A stretch of DNA of 12,445 bases from Clostridiales bacterium (GCA_019417145.1 DXVY01000009.1:9529-21973); one strand, 5' to 3'. Positions 1 through 6,957 are shown, counted from the first letter of the stretch. Numbers and translations: made by a program. The notes: generated from the letters alone by a model not told the origin.

Positions 1-836
1 GTGCGGGTGGGGCCGGCCTTGGTCTGGACCACTTCCGGCTCCCATTCCATGGCCTCCTGGGAGGAGTGAACCACGCAGCCGTTGCAGTCCCAGTCCTTTA
101 AGAGCAGGGAGCCTTCCATGCCGTTGACATACCACCGGGGCTTGGGGCTCAGACAATAAGTCCCCACCTCGATCTGGGCGTTCAGCCCGCCTTCAAACTC
201 CAGAAGCAGTTTGAAATAGTCGTCCACTTCAGGCGTACGGACCGAGTCCATGTGACACCAGACGTCCACCACCGGCTCCTTGATCATAAACATGATCTGA
301 TCCAGCAGATGGATGCCCCAATCAAAAAGCATGCCGCCGCCAGCTACCTTGTAGGCCCGCCAGCCGTGCATAACGCCGCTTGCGCCGTGGACGCAGTTTT
401 CGATGGTATAGGGCTTGCCCACCATGCCGTCTTCAATGGCCTTTTTGACCACCAAAAAGTCCGTATCCCAACGGCGGTTTTGATGCACCGTGAATATTTT
501 GCCGCAGCGCTTGGAGGCGGCGATCATATCCTCCAGTTCGGTCACGCTCATAGCCACCGGCTTTTCACATACCACGTGATAGCCGGCTTCCAGGGCGGCT
601 ATCGTCAGATCCCGGTGGAAGTTGTTGGGAGTAGTCACCAGAACCAGATCAAACATATGGGAGGCTAGAAAATCCTCTAAAGTGGAAAAGCCTTTGAGCC
701 CCTTCTCCTCGGCGGCCTTGACCCGCTCGGGATCGATGTCATAGGCGGCCACGGCCTCCATGCAGCCGGTGCGGGCATAGTTGCTGTGATGATAGCCGGC
801 CATGCCGCCGTATCCGATAATACCTACTTTGATCAT
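1..836 (-). CDS. Gfo/Idh/MocA family NAD(P)-dependent oxidoreductase (C-terminus cut by window edge)
   Basis: The first 278 codons are visible; the 3' end lies beyond the left edge. Members of this family oxidise or reduce sugars, cyclitols or glycosides with NAD(P) in the cytoplasm. The N-terminus is a Rossmann fold with the dinucleotide-binding glycines GYGGMAG (residues 8-14). The family EKP motif is at 91-93 (K92 is the expected catalytic lysine). The C-terminal domain carries GGGMLFDWGIHLLD (166-179), with D172 and H176 at the usual active-site positions. The ATG at 836 follows a GGAGTG ribosome site at good spacing; another ATG 5 bp upstream hits a stop after two codons. It lies 129 bp downstream of the isomerase at 966-1928 and has its own strong promoter at 883-911, so it can be expressed separately. 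It is only distantly similar to the other oxidoreductase at 2784-3860. The substrate cannot be told from sequence. Confidence 0.93.
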   Translation of the reverse strand, partial: MIKVGIIGYGGMAGYHHSNYARTGCMEAVAAYDIDPERVKAAEEKGLKGFSTLEDFLASHMFDLVLVTTPNNFHRDLTIAALEAGYHVVCEKPVAMSVTELEDMIAASKRCGKIFTVHQNRRWDTDFLVVKKAIEDGMVGKPYTIENCVHGASGVMHGWRAYKVAGGGMLFDWGIHLLDQIMFMIKEPVVDVWCHMDSVRTPEVDDYFKLLLEFEGGLNAQIEVGTYCLSPKPRWYVNGMEGSLLLKDWDCNGCVVHSSQEAMEWEPEVVQTKAGPTR

Positions 837-882
837 ACCATTTCACTCCAGTTAATTCCTAAAAATGTACCTTATGGAAAAC

Positions 883-911
883 AGTATACGGGCCGCCGCT
901 GCAAATGTCAA
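883..911 (-). promoter_or_regulatory. Near-consensus SigA promoter for the oxidoreductase at 1-836
   Basis: Read on the minus strand, TTGACA (906-911) and TATACT (883-888) are separated by exactly 17 bp. That is a perfect -35 and a 5/6 -10. Transcription would start near 876, about 40 nt before the ATG at 836. The spacer and part of the -35 fall inside the inverted repeat 889-921, which could serve as an operator or as the terminator of the upstream genes. Confidence 0.8.
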
Positions 912-921
912 CGACGGCCCG
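889..921 (-). other. 13-bp inverted repeat overlapping the promoter (operator or terminator-like hairpin)
   Basis: The arms are 889-901 and 909-921 with a 7-nt loop. As minus-strand RNA all 13 positions pair, three of them G-U wobbles. As plus-strand RNA two positions become A-C mismatches. This favours a role in a minus-strand transcript, that is, ending read-through from the gene at 966-1928. Only a weak U stretch follows the stem. Because it covers the -35/spacer region it may instead, or also, bind a repressor. Confidence 0.55.
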
Positions 922-965
922 CAAATTAATAGTAAAAAAGCGAAAAAGCGCGATGAATTGTTATC

Positions 966-1928
966 TTACGCCCACCACATGGCGCCGGGGGTCTCCTCGA
1001 TGATGATATCCTTTAAGAAGGCCACAGCCTTTTCCAGGCCCTCCCGGGGAGACATGAGGCCGTCCTCATGCTCGATGCTCACAGCGTCGTCATACCCCAC
1101 AGTGCGCAGCATGCTGATGATGTCCTTCCACATTTTCGCGTCGCTGCCATAGCCCACCGTGCGGAAGCTCCAGCCACGGGTCAGGATATTGTCGTAGGTC
1201 TTGGTATCCAGCACGCCATTTTTCGCACAGTTGGCGGGGTCGATGCGGGTGTCCTTGGCGTGGAAGTGGTAAACCGCGTCGCCAAGGTACCGAATGGCTT
1301 CCACCGGGTCGATGCCCTGCCAGATCAAATGGCTGGGATCCACGTTGGCGCCCAGGATATCGCCCACCGCGTTCCGGAGCTTTAAACAGGTCTCCGGATT
1401 GTAGACGCAGAAGCCGGGATGCATCTCAAAGGCAATTTTCTTGATGCCGTGCTTCTTGGCCTCTTCGCCGGTCTTCTGCCAGTACTCAATGAGGATGGGC
1501 CACTGGTAATCCAGAATCTTCAGAAAATCATCCGGCCAGGGGCAGGTGACCCAGTTGGGATATTTGGACCCCTCGCTGTCTCCGGGGCAGCCCGAAAAGC
1601 CGATCATCTTGTCGACTTCCAGCTCCTCGGCCAGCTGCATGGCCTGCATGAAGTCGTTGTGATAGGCGGCTGCCACCTCTTTATCCGGGTGGACGGGATT
1701 GCCGTGGCTGCTGATGGCGCAGATGGTCATGTTGTTATCCTTGAACAGCTGCTTGATTTCCTTAATTTTATCGGGATGGCCCAACAGCTCGGCGGGATTC
1801 AGATGATCCTTGCCGGGGCAGCCGCCCGCGCCCATCTCCATGGTCTGCACGCCCAGGGAGGCCAGGTAGGGGACGGCCTCTTTTAAGGGCATGAAGCCTA
1901 AAACGGGATTGAATACGCCCAGTTTCAT
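966..1928 (-). CDS. Sugar phosphate isomerase/epimerase-like TIM-barrel protein (AP endonuclease 2/IolE superfamily)
   Basis: A 320-residue cytoplasmic enzyme of the xylose-isomerase-like TIM-barrel superfamily, whose members isomerise, epimerise, dehydrate or cleave sugars and keto-sugars using a divalent metal. The expected metal-site residues appear at strand ends in the right order: E168 (in FEMHPGF), D197 (NVDPSH), H223 (HFHAKD) and E286 (SIEHED). The ATG at 1928 is preceded by an AAAGGTG ribosome site about 6 nt away. The frame stays open to 2015, but the extra 29 residues are basic, low in family character and lack a better ribosome site, so the shorter form is preferred. It lies 100 bp downstream of another TIM-barrel protein (2029-2769), with no convincing terminator between, so it is probably in the same operon. 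Low resemblance between the two suggests different steps rather than a recent duplication. Exact reaction unknown. Confidence 0.9.
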   Translation of the reverse strand: MKLGVFNPVLGFMPLKEAVPYLASLGVQTMEMGAGGCPGKDHLNPAELLGHPDKIKEIKQLFKDNNMTICAISSHGNPVHPDKEVAAAYHNDFMQAMQLAEELEVDKMIGFSGCPGDSEGSKYPNWVTCPWPDDFLKILDYQWPILIEYWQKTGEEAKKHGIKKIAFEMHPGFCVYNPETCLKLRNAVGDILGANVDPSHLIWQGIDPVEAIRYLGDAVYHFHAKDTRIDPANCAKNGVLDTKTYDNILTRGWSFRTVGYGSDAKMWKDIISMLRTVGYDDAVSIEHEDGLMSPREGLEKAVAFLKDIIIEETPGAMWWA

Positions 1929-2028
1929 TGTTATCACCTTTTCTCCGCACACATTTGAGATCTTTTCCACCCCTGTGCGGCGGGGCGGAAAGGAGGAACG
2001 CCGACCGGCATGCATCGGCTTCCCTTCA

Positions 2029-2769
2029 TCAAAGAATCGCTTTCAGATAGCCGGCGTTTACAGCCGCGCTGATCAGGCTGTCCACAGGATAGGCCTCCTG
2101 CTCCACAATAAAGTGGTCAGTGCCGAAGGAGCGGGCGGTATCAATGACCGCCTGCATATCGATAACCCCGTCCGGTAGATCCACGCTGTTTTTATCCCCG
2201 TCGATCTGCTTTAGATGGACCAGCGCACAGCGGGCCCCATGCTTTTGCATATAGGGGATGCAGGCGCAGCCGGCATGTTCGGCCCAGAATACGTCCAGCT
2301 CCATCTTGACCGTCTCGGGATTGGTCGCTTCCATCAGGCGATCCAAAAGATAAGCGCCGTCCACGGTCTCAAATTCATGGCCGTGGTTGTGATAACCGGT
2401 GAGGATGCCGTAGGGGGCCGCCGTTTCTCCCACGTGGTTCAGAACCTCGGCCACCTTTTTTACATCCTCCAGGGTTTTCAGCTCGTACCAGGGGCAGATG
2501 ATATAGGGCGCGCCGATGACGGCGTGATACTCCAACTGTTCTTTGAGCTTTTCATCGTCCGAGAGCAGGTCAAAACTTGTATGGGTGGCATAGGCGGTCA
2601 GGCCCAGGCGGTCCAGGTGGCCCTTCATTTCCTTTGCGGAGAGGCCGCCGAAGCCGGCGAATTCCACGCCGGTGTAGCCCATGCCGGCCACCTTTTCCAG
2701 GGTCCCCACATAGTCTTTATCCATATGGTCCCGGACGGAATACAGCTGTAGAGCAAAATCTTTGGGCAT
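2029..2769 (-). CDS. Sugar phosphate isomerase/epimerase-like TIM-barrel protein
   Basis: A 246-residue single-domain TIM barrel starting MPKDFALQLYSVRD, an opening typical of short sugar isomerase/epimerase-like proteins. Likely metal/substrate residues are E36 (VEFAGF), the HNHGHEF segment (127-133, E132), D159 (MELDVFW), H185 (HLKQID) and E223 (VEQEAY), matching the metal-binding pattern of IolE/epimerase relatives. The ribosome site AAGGAG overlaps the TAA stop of the upstream oxidoreductase (2784-3860). Only 14 bp separate the two genes, so translation is likely coupled and the two proteins probably act in one pathway. The family includes inosose dehydratase, 3-keto-sugar epimerases and the lyase components of C-glycoside cleavage; sequence alone does not choose between them. 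Confidence 0.9.
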   Translation of the reverse strand: MPKDFALQLYSVRDHMDKDYVGTLEKVAGMGYTGVEFAGFGGLSAKEMKGHLDRLGLTAYATHTSFDLLSDDEKLKEQLEYHAVIGAPYIICPWYELKTLEDVKKVAEVLNHVGETAAPYGILTGYHNHGHEFETVDGAYLLDRLMEATNPETVKMELDVFWAEHAGCACIPYMQKHGARCALVHLKQIDGDKNSVDLPDGVIDMQAVIDTARSFGTDHFIVEQEAYPVDSLISAAVNAGYLKAIL

Positions 2770-2783
2770 TGTTGATCAGCTCC

Positions 2784-3860
2784 TTAGAAATCCACCTGTT
2801 TGCCGGTGGCGGCGGATTTGTAGATGGCCTCCAGGATCTCGGTGACCACCAGGGCCTGCTCCGGCTTGACCAGGGGCTCCTTGTCATTAACCACCGCATC
2901 GATCCACATCCGGGCTTCCAGCTCGGACTCGTTCATGTCGGCGCCGTCGAAGAAGGCCACGCCGCCGGCCCGCAGGTCGGGCTTCTGGATATTCTGGCGG
3001 CCCAGGTCCACAAAGTTCAGGCGCAGGCCGTCCTTCATATCCGCGCCGCCCTTGGTGCCGCACAGGGAGGTCTGGGCCTCGCCCACGTCCAGGGTGTTCA
3101 GCGCCCAGCTGGATTCCAGGATAATGGTGGCGCCGTTCTCCATCTGGATAAAGCCGAAGGCCGAATCCTCCACGGTAAATTCCTCAGGCTTCCAGTCTCC
3201 CCAGGGATTGCCGGTCTCGGTCTGATCCCGGAGCTTTTTGAAGGTGCTGCCCTTGACCGATTTTACCTTGTAGTTATCCATCATCCAAAGGGTCAGGTCC
3301 AGAGCGTGGGTGCCGATGTCGATCAGGGGACCGCCGCCCTGCTTCTCTTCATCCAGGAACACGCCCCAGGTGGGAACGCCCCGGCGGCGGAGGGCATGGC
3401 CCTTGGCAAAGTAAATCTCGCCCAGGTCGCCCCGCTCGCAGGCGGCCTTTAAGTACATGCTGTCCTTGCGGAAACGGTTCTGGTAGCCGATGGTCAGCTT
3501 GCGGCCGGTTTCCTTGGCGGCGGCTACCATGGCCCTGGCGTCGGCCGCGGTCTTGGCCATGGGCTTCTCGCACATGACGTCCTTGCCCGCCTTCATGGCG
3601 TCGATGGAAATGCCGGCGTGATCCTTATTGGGGGTCAGCACATGGACGATGCGGATGCTCTTGTCGGCCAACAGCTCCTTATAATCGGTGTACACCTTGG
3701 CGTCGGCTGTACCGTACTCCTTGGCGGCCTTCTCGGCCCGTTCCTTGATGATGTCGCAGAAGGCGACCATTTCCACGTTTTCAATCTTTTTCAGAGAGGG
3801 CATATGCTTGCCGTTGGCGATACCGCCGCATCCGATGATACCAATCCTTACTTTTTCCAT
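2784..3860 (-). CDS. Gfo/Idh/MocA family NAD(P)-dependent oxidoreductase
   Basis: A complete 358-residue sugar/cyclitol-type dehydrogenase. The Rossmann motif GCGGIA is at 10-15, EKP at 98-100 (K99 expected catalytic lysine), GYQNRF at 125-130, and the C-terminal domain motif GGGPLIDIGTHALD at 175-188 (D181 and H185 expected in the active site). The RRRGVPTWGVF segment (158-168) is common in a large subgroup of uncharacterised family members from Firmicutes. The ATG at 3860 has GGAG about 8 nt upstream; the frame stays open to 3950, but the added residues have no family character. It is the first gene after the promoter at 3984-4011 and is tightly linked to the isomerase 14 bp downstream. Likely role: reversible NAD(P)-linked oxidation of a sugar, cyclitol or glycoside hydroxyl. 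Substrate not inferable. Confidence 0.94.
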   Translation of the reverse strand: MEKVRIGIIGCGGIANGKHMPSLKKIENVEMVAFCDIIKERAEKAAKEYGTADAKVYTDYKELLADKSIRIVHVLTPNKDHAGISIDAMKAGKDVMCEKPMAKTAADARAMVAAAKETGRKLTIGYQNRFRKDSMYLKAACERGDLGEIYFAKGHALRRRGVPTWGVFLDEEKQGGGPLIDIGTHALDLTLWMMDNYKVKSVKGSTFKKLRDQTETGNPWGDWKPEEFTVEDSAFGFIQMENGATIILESSWALNTLDVGEAQTSLCGTKGGADMKDGLRLNFVDLGRQNIQKPDLRAGGVAFFDGADMNESELEARMWIDAVVNDKEPLVKPEQALVVTEILEAIYKSAATGKQVDF

Positions 3861-3983
3861 ATGTATGCTCCATTCTCCGCGCGGTGAAATTCTATATCTT
3901 TGCCCCATTTGCCGCCCGCGCGGGGGACGACGATCATTTTTGTTGTGCACGGCCGGGGCCGGGCCGCCTTATAAACCAAGTCT

Positions 3984-4011
3984 ATTTTACCATATAGCAG
4001 GGGAGTTTCAA
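3984..4011 (-). promoter_or_regulatory. SigA-type promoter of the oxidoreductase/isomerase operon
   Basis: On the minus strand TTGAAA (4006-4011) is followed after 16 bp by TAAAAT (3984-3989). The start point would be near 3977, giving a leader of about 117 nt before the ATG at 3860. The leader contains the self-complementary GC run CCCGCGCGGG. Two direct copies of TGTCTA (4021-4026 and 4032-4037) lie just upstream of the -35 at 11-bp spacing and could bind an activator. Confidence 0.55.
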
Positions 4012-4047
4012 GTCATTTTCTAGACATGTTATAGACAGAAAGTGCAC

Positions 4048-4077
4048 AAAAAAGGGCCCGGAAAGATATCCGGGCCC
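4048..4077 (-). terminator. Rho-independent terminator of the cyclophilin operon
   Basis: On the minus strand a perfect 9-bp stem (GGGCCCGGA paired with TCCGGGCCC, 4054-4077) with a 6-nt loop is followed by six T residues (4048-4053). It lies 45 bp after the stop of the lipoprotein cyclophilin and before the promoter of the sugar operon, separating the two minus-strand units. Confidence 0.93.
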
Positions 4078-4121
4078 TGCTTACAAACATAGGTTATGCT
4101 GGGGGGGATGGCTGTGGACCG

Positions 4122-4958
4122 TCAACCTTCATAGGTGACCAGCTCTACGCTCTCCATGATCACATCCTCCACGGGCTTGTCGCTGCTGTCGGTCTGGACG
4201 GCCGCAATGGCGTCCACTACGTCCATTCCATCGAACACCTGGCCGAAGACAGTATGACCGTCGCTGTTTACCTGGCCGTCCAGCCAGTAAGCCCCACCGT
4301 GTTTTTCATACATTTCTATGGAATCTTGGCTCATAGCCTGGGTGTAACCGCTGGCTTCCAGCTGTTCCGCCGTAACCTCTGCGCCCTGTACGATAAAGAA
4401 CTGGCTGCCGTTGGAATCGGGCTGGGCAGAATGAGCCATGGATAAGGCACCGGTAAAGTGCAAAAGGTTATCATTGAACTCATATTCAAAGCCTTCGCCC
4501 CAGATGCTCTCGCCGCCCATGCCGGTGCCCTCCGGATCGCCGCCCTGGATCATGAAGTCTTCAATGACCCGGTGGAAGGTCAGGCCATCATAGTAACCTT
4601 CCTTGACAAGCGCTTTAAAATTGGTGACAGCGATAGGCGCATCCTCCGGGAAAAGACGGACATATATGTCCCCCATATTGGTATGAAACACGGCGATTTC
4701 TTCGCCCTGCTCCGGCATTTCCAGCTGGAAGCCCAAGGGATCGTCGGTGCGGGAACCGTTGGCGCCCACCTCCGTGAAGGCCGGCTTTTCTCCGTCGGCC
4801 GCCCCGGCGGAACCCGACGAGCCCGAGGCACCCGACGATCCCGAACCGGTGGGATCGGCCGTGACTGAGGCGCCATCGTTGCAGCCGGCCATAAGGAACA
4901 GCAGGGAAAGGGCCAGCAGGCCGCTGACCGCTTTGGAGACAAATCGAATGGATTTCAT
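4122..4958 (-). CDS. Cyclophilin-type peptidyl-prolyl cis-trans isomerase, predicted lipoprotein
   Basis: A 278-residue protein with a lipoprotein signal: basic n-region, hydrophobic stretch and lipobox LMAGC (22-26), so C26 should be lipidated and the enzyme displayed on the outer face of the membrane. A low-complexity Gly/Ser/Ala linker (about 37-56) joins it to a cyclophilin domain (about 88-275). Active-site motifs are intact: FHRVIEDFMIQGGD (128-141, R130), GSQFFIV (184-190), W225 and H235 near the HTVFG motif. An insert of about 30 residues follows GSQFFIV; the neighbouring cyclophilin has a similar one. Proline isomerisation of exported proteins during folding is the expected role. The ATG at 4958 is the only possible start, as an in-frame stop lies just upstream. 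Its best ribosome site (AAAGGA) is about 14 nt away, which is long. It is 49 bp downstream of the cysteine-cluster gene and is followed by a strong terminator. Confidence 0.95.
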   Translation of the reverse strand: MKSIRFVSKAVSGLLALSLLFLMAGCNDGASVTADPTGSGSSGASGSSGSAGAADGEKPAFTEVGANGSRTDDPLGFQLEMPEQGEEIAVFHTNMGDIYVRLFPEDAPIAVTNFKALVKEGYYDGLTFHRVIEDFMIQGGDPEGTGMGGESIWGEGFEYEFNDNLLHFTGALSMAHSAQPDSNGSQFFIVQGAEVTAEQLEASGYTQAMSQDSIEMYEKHGGAYWLDGQVNSDGHTVFGQVFDGMDVVDAIAAVQTDSSDKPVEDVIMESVELVTYEG

Positions 4959-5007
4959 AACTATTGTTCACGTCCTTTTTCTTTTTTACCGCATATAGGG
5001 AGACGCT

Positions 5008-5589
5008 CTACCTGAATCGAACGGGATAAAACCCCTTGTCCGCGGGGATCAGCCGGGAAAGCGTCTTCAGCTCCGCGGTTTGTTCCCGCAGAAAGGAAGC
5101 ACAGGCCGGATTGCCGGCCAGCAGCCGGCCCACGCGGCGGACGGTGCGGATAAACCGCCGGTCCAAGCGGGCGGAAGCCTTGGCCATGGGACAGAGCCGA
5201 AATGCCCGCGGGTCCATGATCACGCGGATGCGGCCGTCGTCATCCAGGGCGGGGAAGAGGGGAAAGATCCGGCAGGCCAGCGGGCGAAAAACGCGCTGGC
5301 ACTTCCCGCCGCAGACATACAGCTGCCGCCCCTTCTCCTCCCGGATCCGAAAGCCGTTCCGGTCGGCCCGGGAATCCAGGGCGCAAAGCTTTTCTAAAAA
5401 GGCCGCCTCCCCCGGAAAGAGGAGCATGCCGTCCTGCTCGCCGCCGCAGCAGCAGGCGCTTTCACACAGCCGGCCGCAGTCGGCGTGAATGGGGGTCAGT
5501 TCGCCCAGCAGGGTATACGCCCGGTAAAACAGGTTAGGCCGGGTGTGCGGGGCGGGAAAATCCAGTCGGAAGTCGGGTTTTCTTTCCAT
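5008..5589 (-). CDS. Uncharacterised cysteine-cluster protein (possible Zn/Fe-S binding, YkgJ-like)
   Basis: A 193-residue soluble protein with eleven cysteines, most in two clusters: C38, C42, C46, C47, C48 (CxxxCxxxCCC), then C93, C97 and C106 in a CxxxC-x8-C arrangement with RPLACRIFPLF at 102-112, plus C133. A first cysteine group followed by RPxxCRxFP resembles the zinc- or iron-binding YkgJ/UPF0153 cysteine-cluster proteins, and similar uncharacterised proteins are common in Clostridia. No membrane segment or signal peptide is seen. The ATG at 5589 lies 4 bp after the TGA of the upstream cyclophilin, so translation is probably coupled; the frame opens further to 5631, inside that gene, without a clear ribosome site. 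The C-terminal third is rich in Arg and Lys. Location between two cyclophilins suggests co-expression with protein folding, but its function is unknown. Confidence 0.82.
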   Translation of the reverse strand: MERKPDFRLDFPAPHTRPNLFYRAYTLLGELTPIHADCGRLCESACCCGGEQDGMLLFPGEAAFLEKLCALDSRADRNGFRIREEKGRQLYVCGGKCQRVFRPLACRIFPLFPALDDDGRIRVIMDPRAFRLCPMAKASARLDRRFIRTVRRVGRLLAGNPACASFLREQTAELKTLSRLIPADKGFYPVRFR

Positions 5590-5593
5590 GGAA

Positions 5594-6193
5594 TCACAGG
5601 ACCTGGATCTCGATATTCCGGATGAGAACATCGGTCAGGGGCGCGTCCGCGCCGTCCACCTCCACCTGGGCGATGGCATCCACCACATCCATGCCCTCCA
5701 TGACCTGGCCGAAAACCGTGTGCCGAAAGTCCAGCCAGGGGGTCCCGCCCAATTCTTTATAGGCGGCAATGACGTCGTCGGCAAAGCCCTGTTCCTTCAA
5801 TTCCTCCATCTGCGCCAGCATCTGGCCGGGCACATCGGAAGCCTGCACGATAAAGAACTGGCTGCCGTTGGTGTGGGGGCCGGCGTTGGCCATGGAAAGG
5901 GCGCCCCGCAGATTATGAAGCGCGGGCGAAAATTCGTCCGCAAAGGGCGCGCCCCAAATGCTTTCGCCTCCGGTGCCGTCGCCCTTGGGATCGCCGCCCT
6001 GGATCATGAATCCCTGGATCACCCGATGGAATTTGAGGCCGTCGTAATACCCGTTTTTCGCATGGGTAATGAAATTTTCCACGGTCTTTGGCGCTTCGGC
6101 CGGAAACAGCTTAATTCGGATATCGCCCTTGTCTGTATGCAGCAGGGCCACCGTATCCCCCGCCGACGCCGGGGCCAGCTGTCGTTTGCTCAT
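5594..6193 (-). CDS. Cyclophilin-type peptidyl-prolyl cis-trans isomerase, cytoplasmic
   Basis: A 199-residue single-domain cyclophilin with no signal peptide, so expected in the cytoplasm. Catalytic motifs are complete: FHRVIQGFMIQGGD (55-68, R57), GSQFFIV (110-116), then PWLDFRHTVFG (152-162) with W153 and H158, which match the human CypA tryptophan and histidine positions. An insert of roughly 30 residues follows GSQFFIV. The ATG at 6193 has the ribosome site GGAAGG 6 nt upstream. An upstream in-frame ATG at 6223 would put that ribosome site inside the gene and has no Shine-Dalgarno of its own. It is the first gene of a likely three-gene operon (this gene, the cysteine-cluster gene, then the lipoprotein cyclophilin) read from a promoter at 6251-6279. 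It is clearly paralogous to the lipoprotein enzyme at 4122-4958. Confidence 0.95.
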   Translation of the reverse strand: MSKRQLAPASAGDTVALLHTDKGDIRIKLFPAEAPKTVENFITHAKNGYYDGLKFHRVIQGFMIQGGDPKGDGTGGESIWGAPFADEFSPALHNLRGALSMANAGPHTNGSQFFIVQASDVPGQMLAQMEELKEQGFADDVIAAYKELGGTPWLDFRHTVFGQVMEGMDVVDAIAQVEVDGADAPLTDVLIRNIEIQVL

Positions 6194-6250
6194 GTGCAAC
6201 CTTCCTTTCCCGTTGTGTGCCATATATATCCTTACTTACGATGCTATATT

Positions 6251-6279
6251 ATTTTATCAAGTCAATATAAAAGATGCAA
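6251..6279 (-). promoter_or_regulatory. Probable promoter of the cyclophilin operon
   Basis: On the minus strand TTGCAT (6274-6279) and TAAAAT (6251-6256) are separated by 17 bp in an AT-rich stretch. The -10 is good and the -35 is weak (3/6). The start would lie near 6244, about 50 nt before the ATG at 6193. It is divergent from the nrdR promoter about 65 bp away. Confidence 0.5.
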
Positions 6280-6319
6280 TGTTTTTTTATAGTATGCCTT
6301 GCTTTGTCACAGGAAATCC

Positions 6320-6348
6320 TTGTGATATCAAGCGCTATATGCTATAAT
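6320..6348 (+). promoter_or_regulatory. Promoter of nrdR (extended -10)
   Basis: TTGTGA (6320-6325) and a perfect TATAAT (6343-6348) are 17 bp apart. TG at the extended -10 position (TGCTATAAT) strengthens it. The expected start is near 6355, leaving a leader of about 96 nt to the nrdR ATG. No clear NrdR-box pair was recognised, so autoregulation is not supported here. Confidence 0.7.
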
Positions 6349-6450
6349 GTGGTCGAATAAGCCGGATATGTTATGCGTCAGACCGCACCTGGCGGACCGG
6401 CCGGCTCTGTATTTTATGCTGTTGTGCGGACGGCGAAAGGATTTTGAAAT

Positions 6451-6906
6451 ATGAAATGTCCCTTCTGCGGATTTGAGGAAAGTCGCGTCATCGATTCCCG
6501 CCCTACCGATGAAGGCGAGCGTATCCGCCGGCGGCGGGAGTGCCTGCAGTGCCAGAAGCGGTTTACCACCTATGAAATCATCGAGAGCCTGCCCATTATT
6601 GTGATCAAAAAGGACAAGTCCCGGGAAACCTTTGACCGGGAGAAACTGCTCAACGGTCTGCTGCGCGCCTGCGAGAAGCGGCCGGTATCTCTGGATACGC
6701 TGGAGCGGGTCATCGACGAGATCGAGGCGGTTATCCAGAACTCCCTGGACCGAGAGGTGACCTCCGACAAGATCGGCGAGCTGGTGATGGACAAGCTGCG
6801 CGCCGTGGACGAGGTGGCCTATGTGCGGTTTGCTTCGGTTTATCGGCAGTTTAAGGATATCAACACCTTTAAGGACGAGCTCAACAAGCTCCTGGAAGGC
6901 AAATAA
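6451..6906 (+). CDS. nrdR: Transcriptional repressor NrdR
   Basis: A 151-residue protein of typical NrdR length. The N-terminal zinc ribbon uses C3, C6, C31 and C34 (CPFC and CLQC), followed by the conserved RRRREC...RFTTYE segment. An ATP-cone domain (about 46-136) begins IIVIKKDKSRETFDREKL. NrdR senses ATP/dATP through this domain and represses ribonucleotide reductase genes by binding NrdR boxes in their promoters. No nrd genes are in this window, so its targets are elsewhere. The ATG at 6451 follows AAAGGA at 9-nt spacing. It appears monocistronic, with a promoter at 6320-6348 and a terminator at 6921-6957. Family assignment is secure. Confidence 0.98.
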   Translation: MKCPFCGFEESRVIDSRPTDEGERIRRRRECLQCQKRFTTYEIIESLPIIVIKKDKSRETFDREKLLNGLLRACEKRPVSLDTLERVIDEIEAVIQNSLDREVTSDKIGELVMDKLRAVDEVAYVRFASVYRQFKDINTFKDELNKLLEGK

Positions 6907-6920
6907 AGAATTTTGGGGGA

Positions 6921-6957
6921 CCGGATGCGGGCTTTCGCCTTGTATCCGGCCTTTTTA
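6921..6957 (+). terminator. Rho-independent terminator of nrdR
   Basis: An 11-bp stem (6921-6931 with 6939-6949, three G-U pairs) encloses a 7-nt loop and is followed by CCTTTTTATTATTT. It begins 14 bp after the nrdR stop codon. Confidence 0.88.

Noticed and set aside
1929..2015. Longer N-terminus for the isomerase at 966-1928
   Set aside because: The added 29 residues do not look like the start of a TIM barrel, and the ATG at 1928 has a good ribosome site.
252..2751. Other plus-strand open frames at 252-668, 1068-1385, 1419-1886 and 2215-2751
   Set aside because: All are antisense to oxidoreductase or isomerase genes, have no convincing ribosome sites, and show no recognisable protein family.
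2577..3452. Long plus-strand open frame (291 codons) opposite the sugar genes
   Set aside because: It is antisense to two well-supported enzymes with intact motifs. Its protein is low-complexity and Pro/Gly/Arg-rich at the start, and GC-rich codon use readily creates such mirror frames.
6194..6450. NrdR boxes in the nrdR promoter region
   Set aside because: AT-rich stretches superficially resemble the box, but no pair of symmetric sites at the expected spacing was found.
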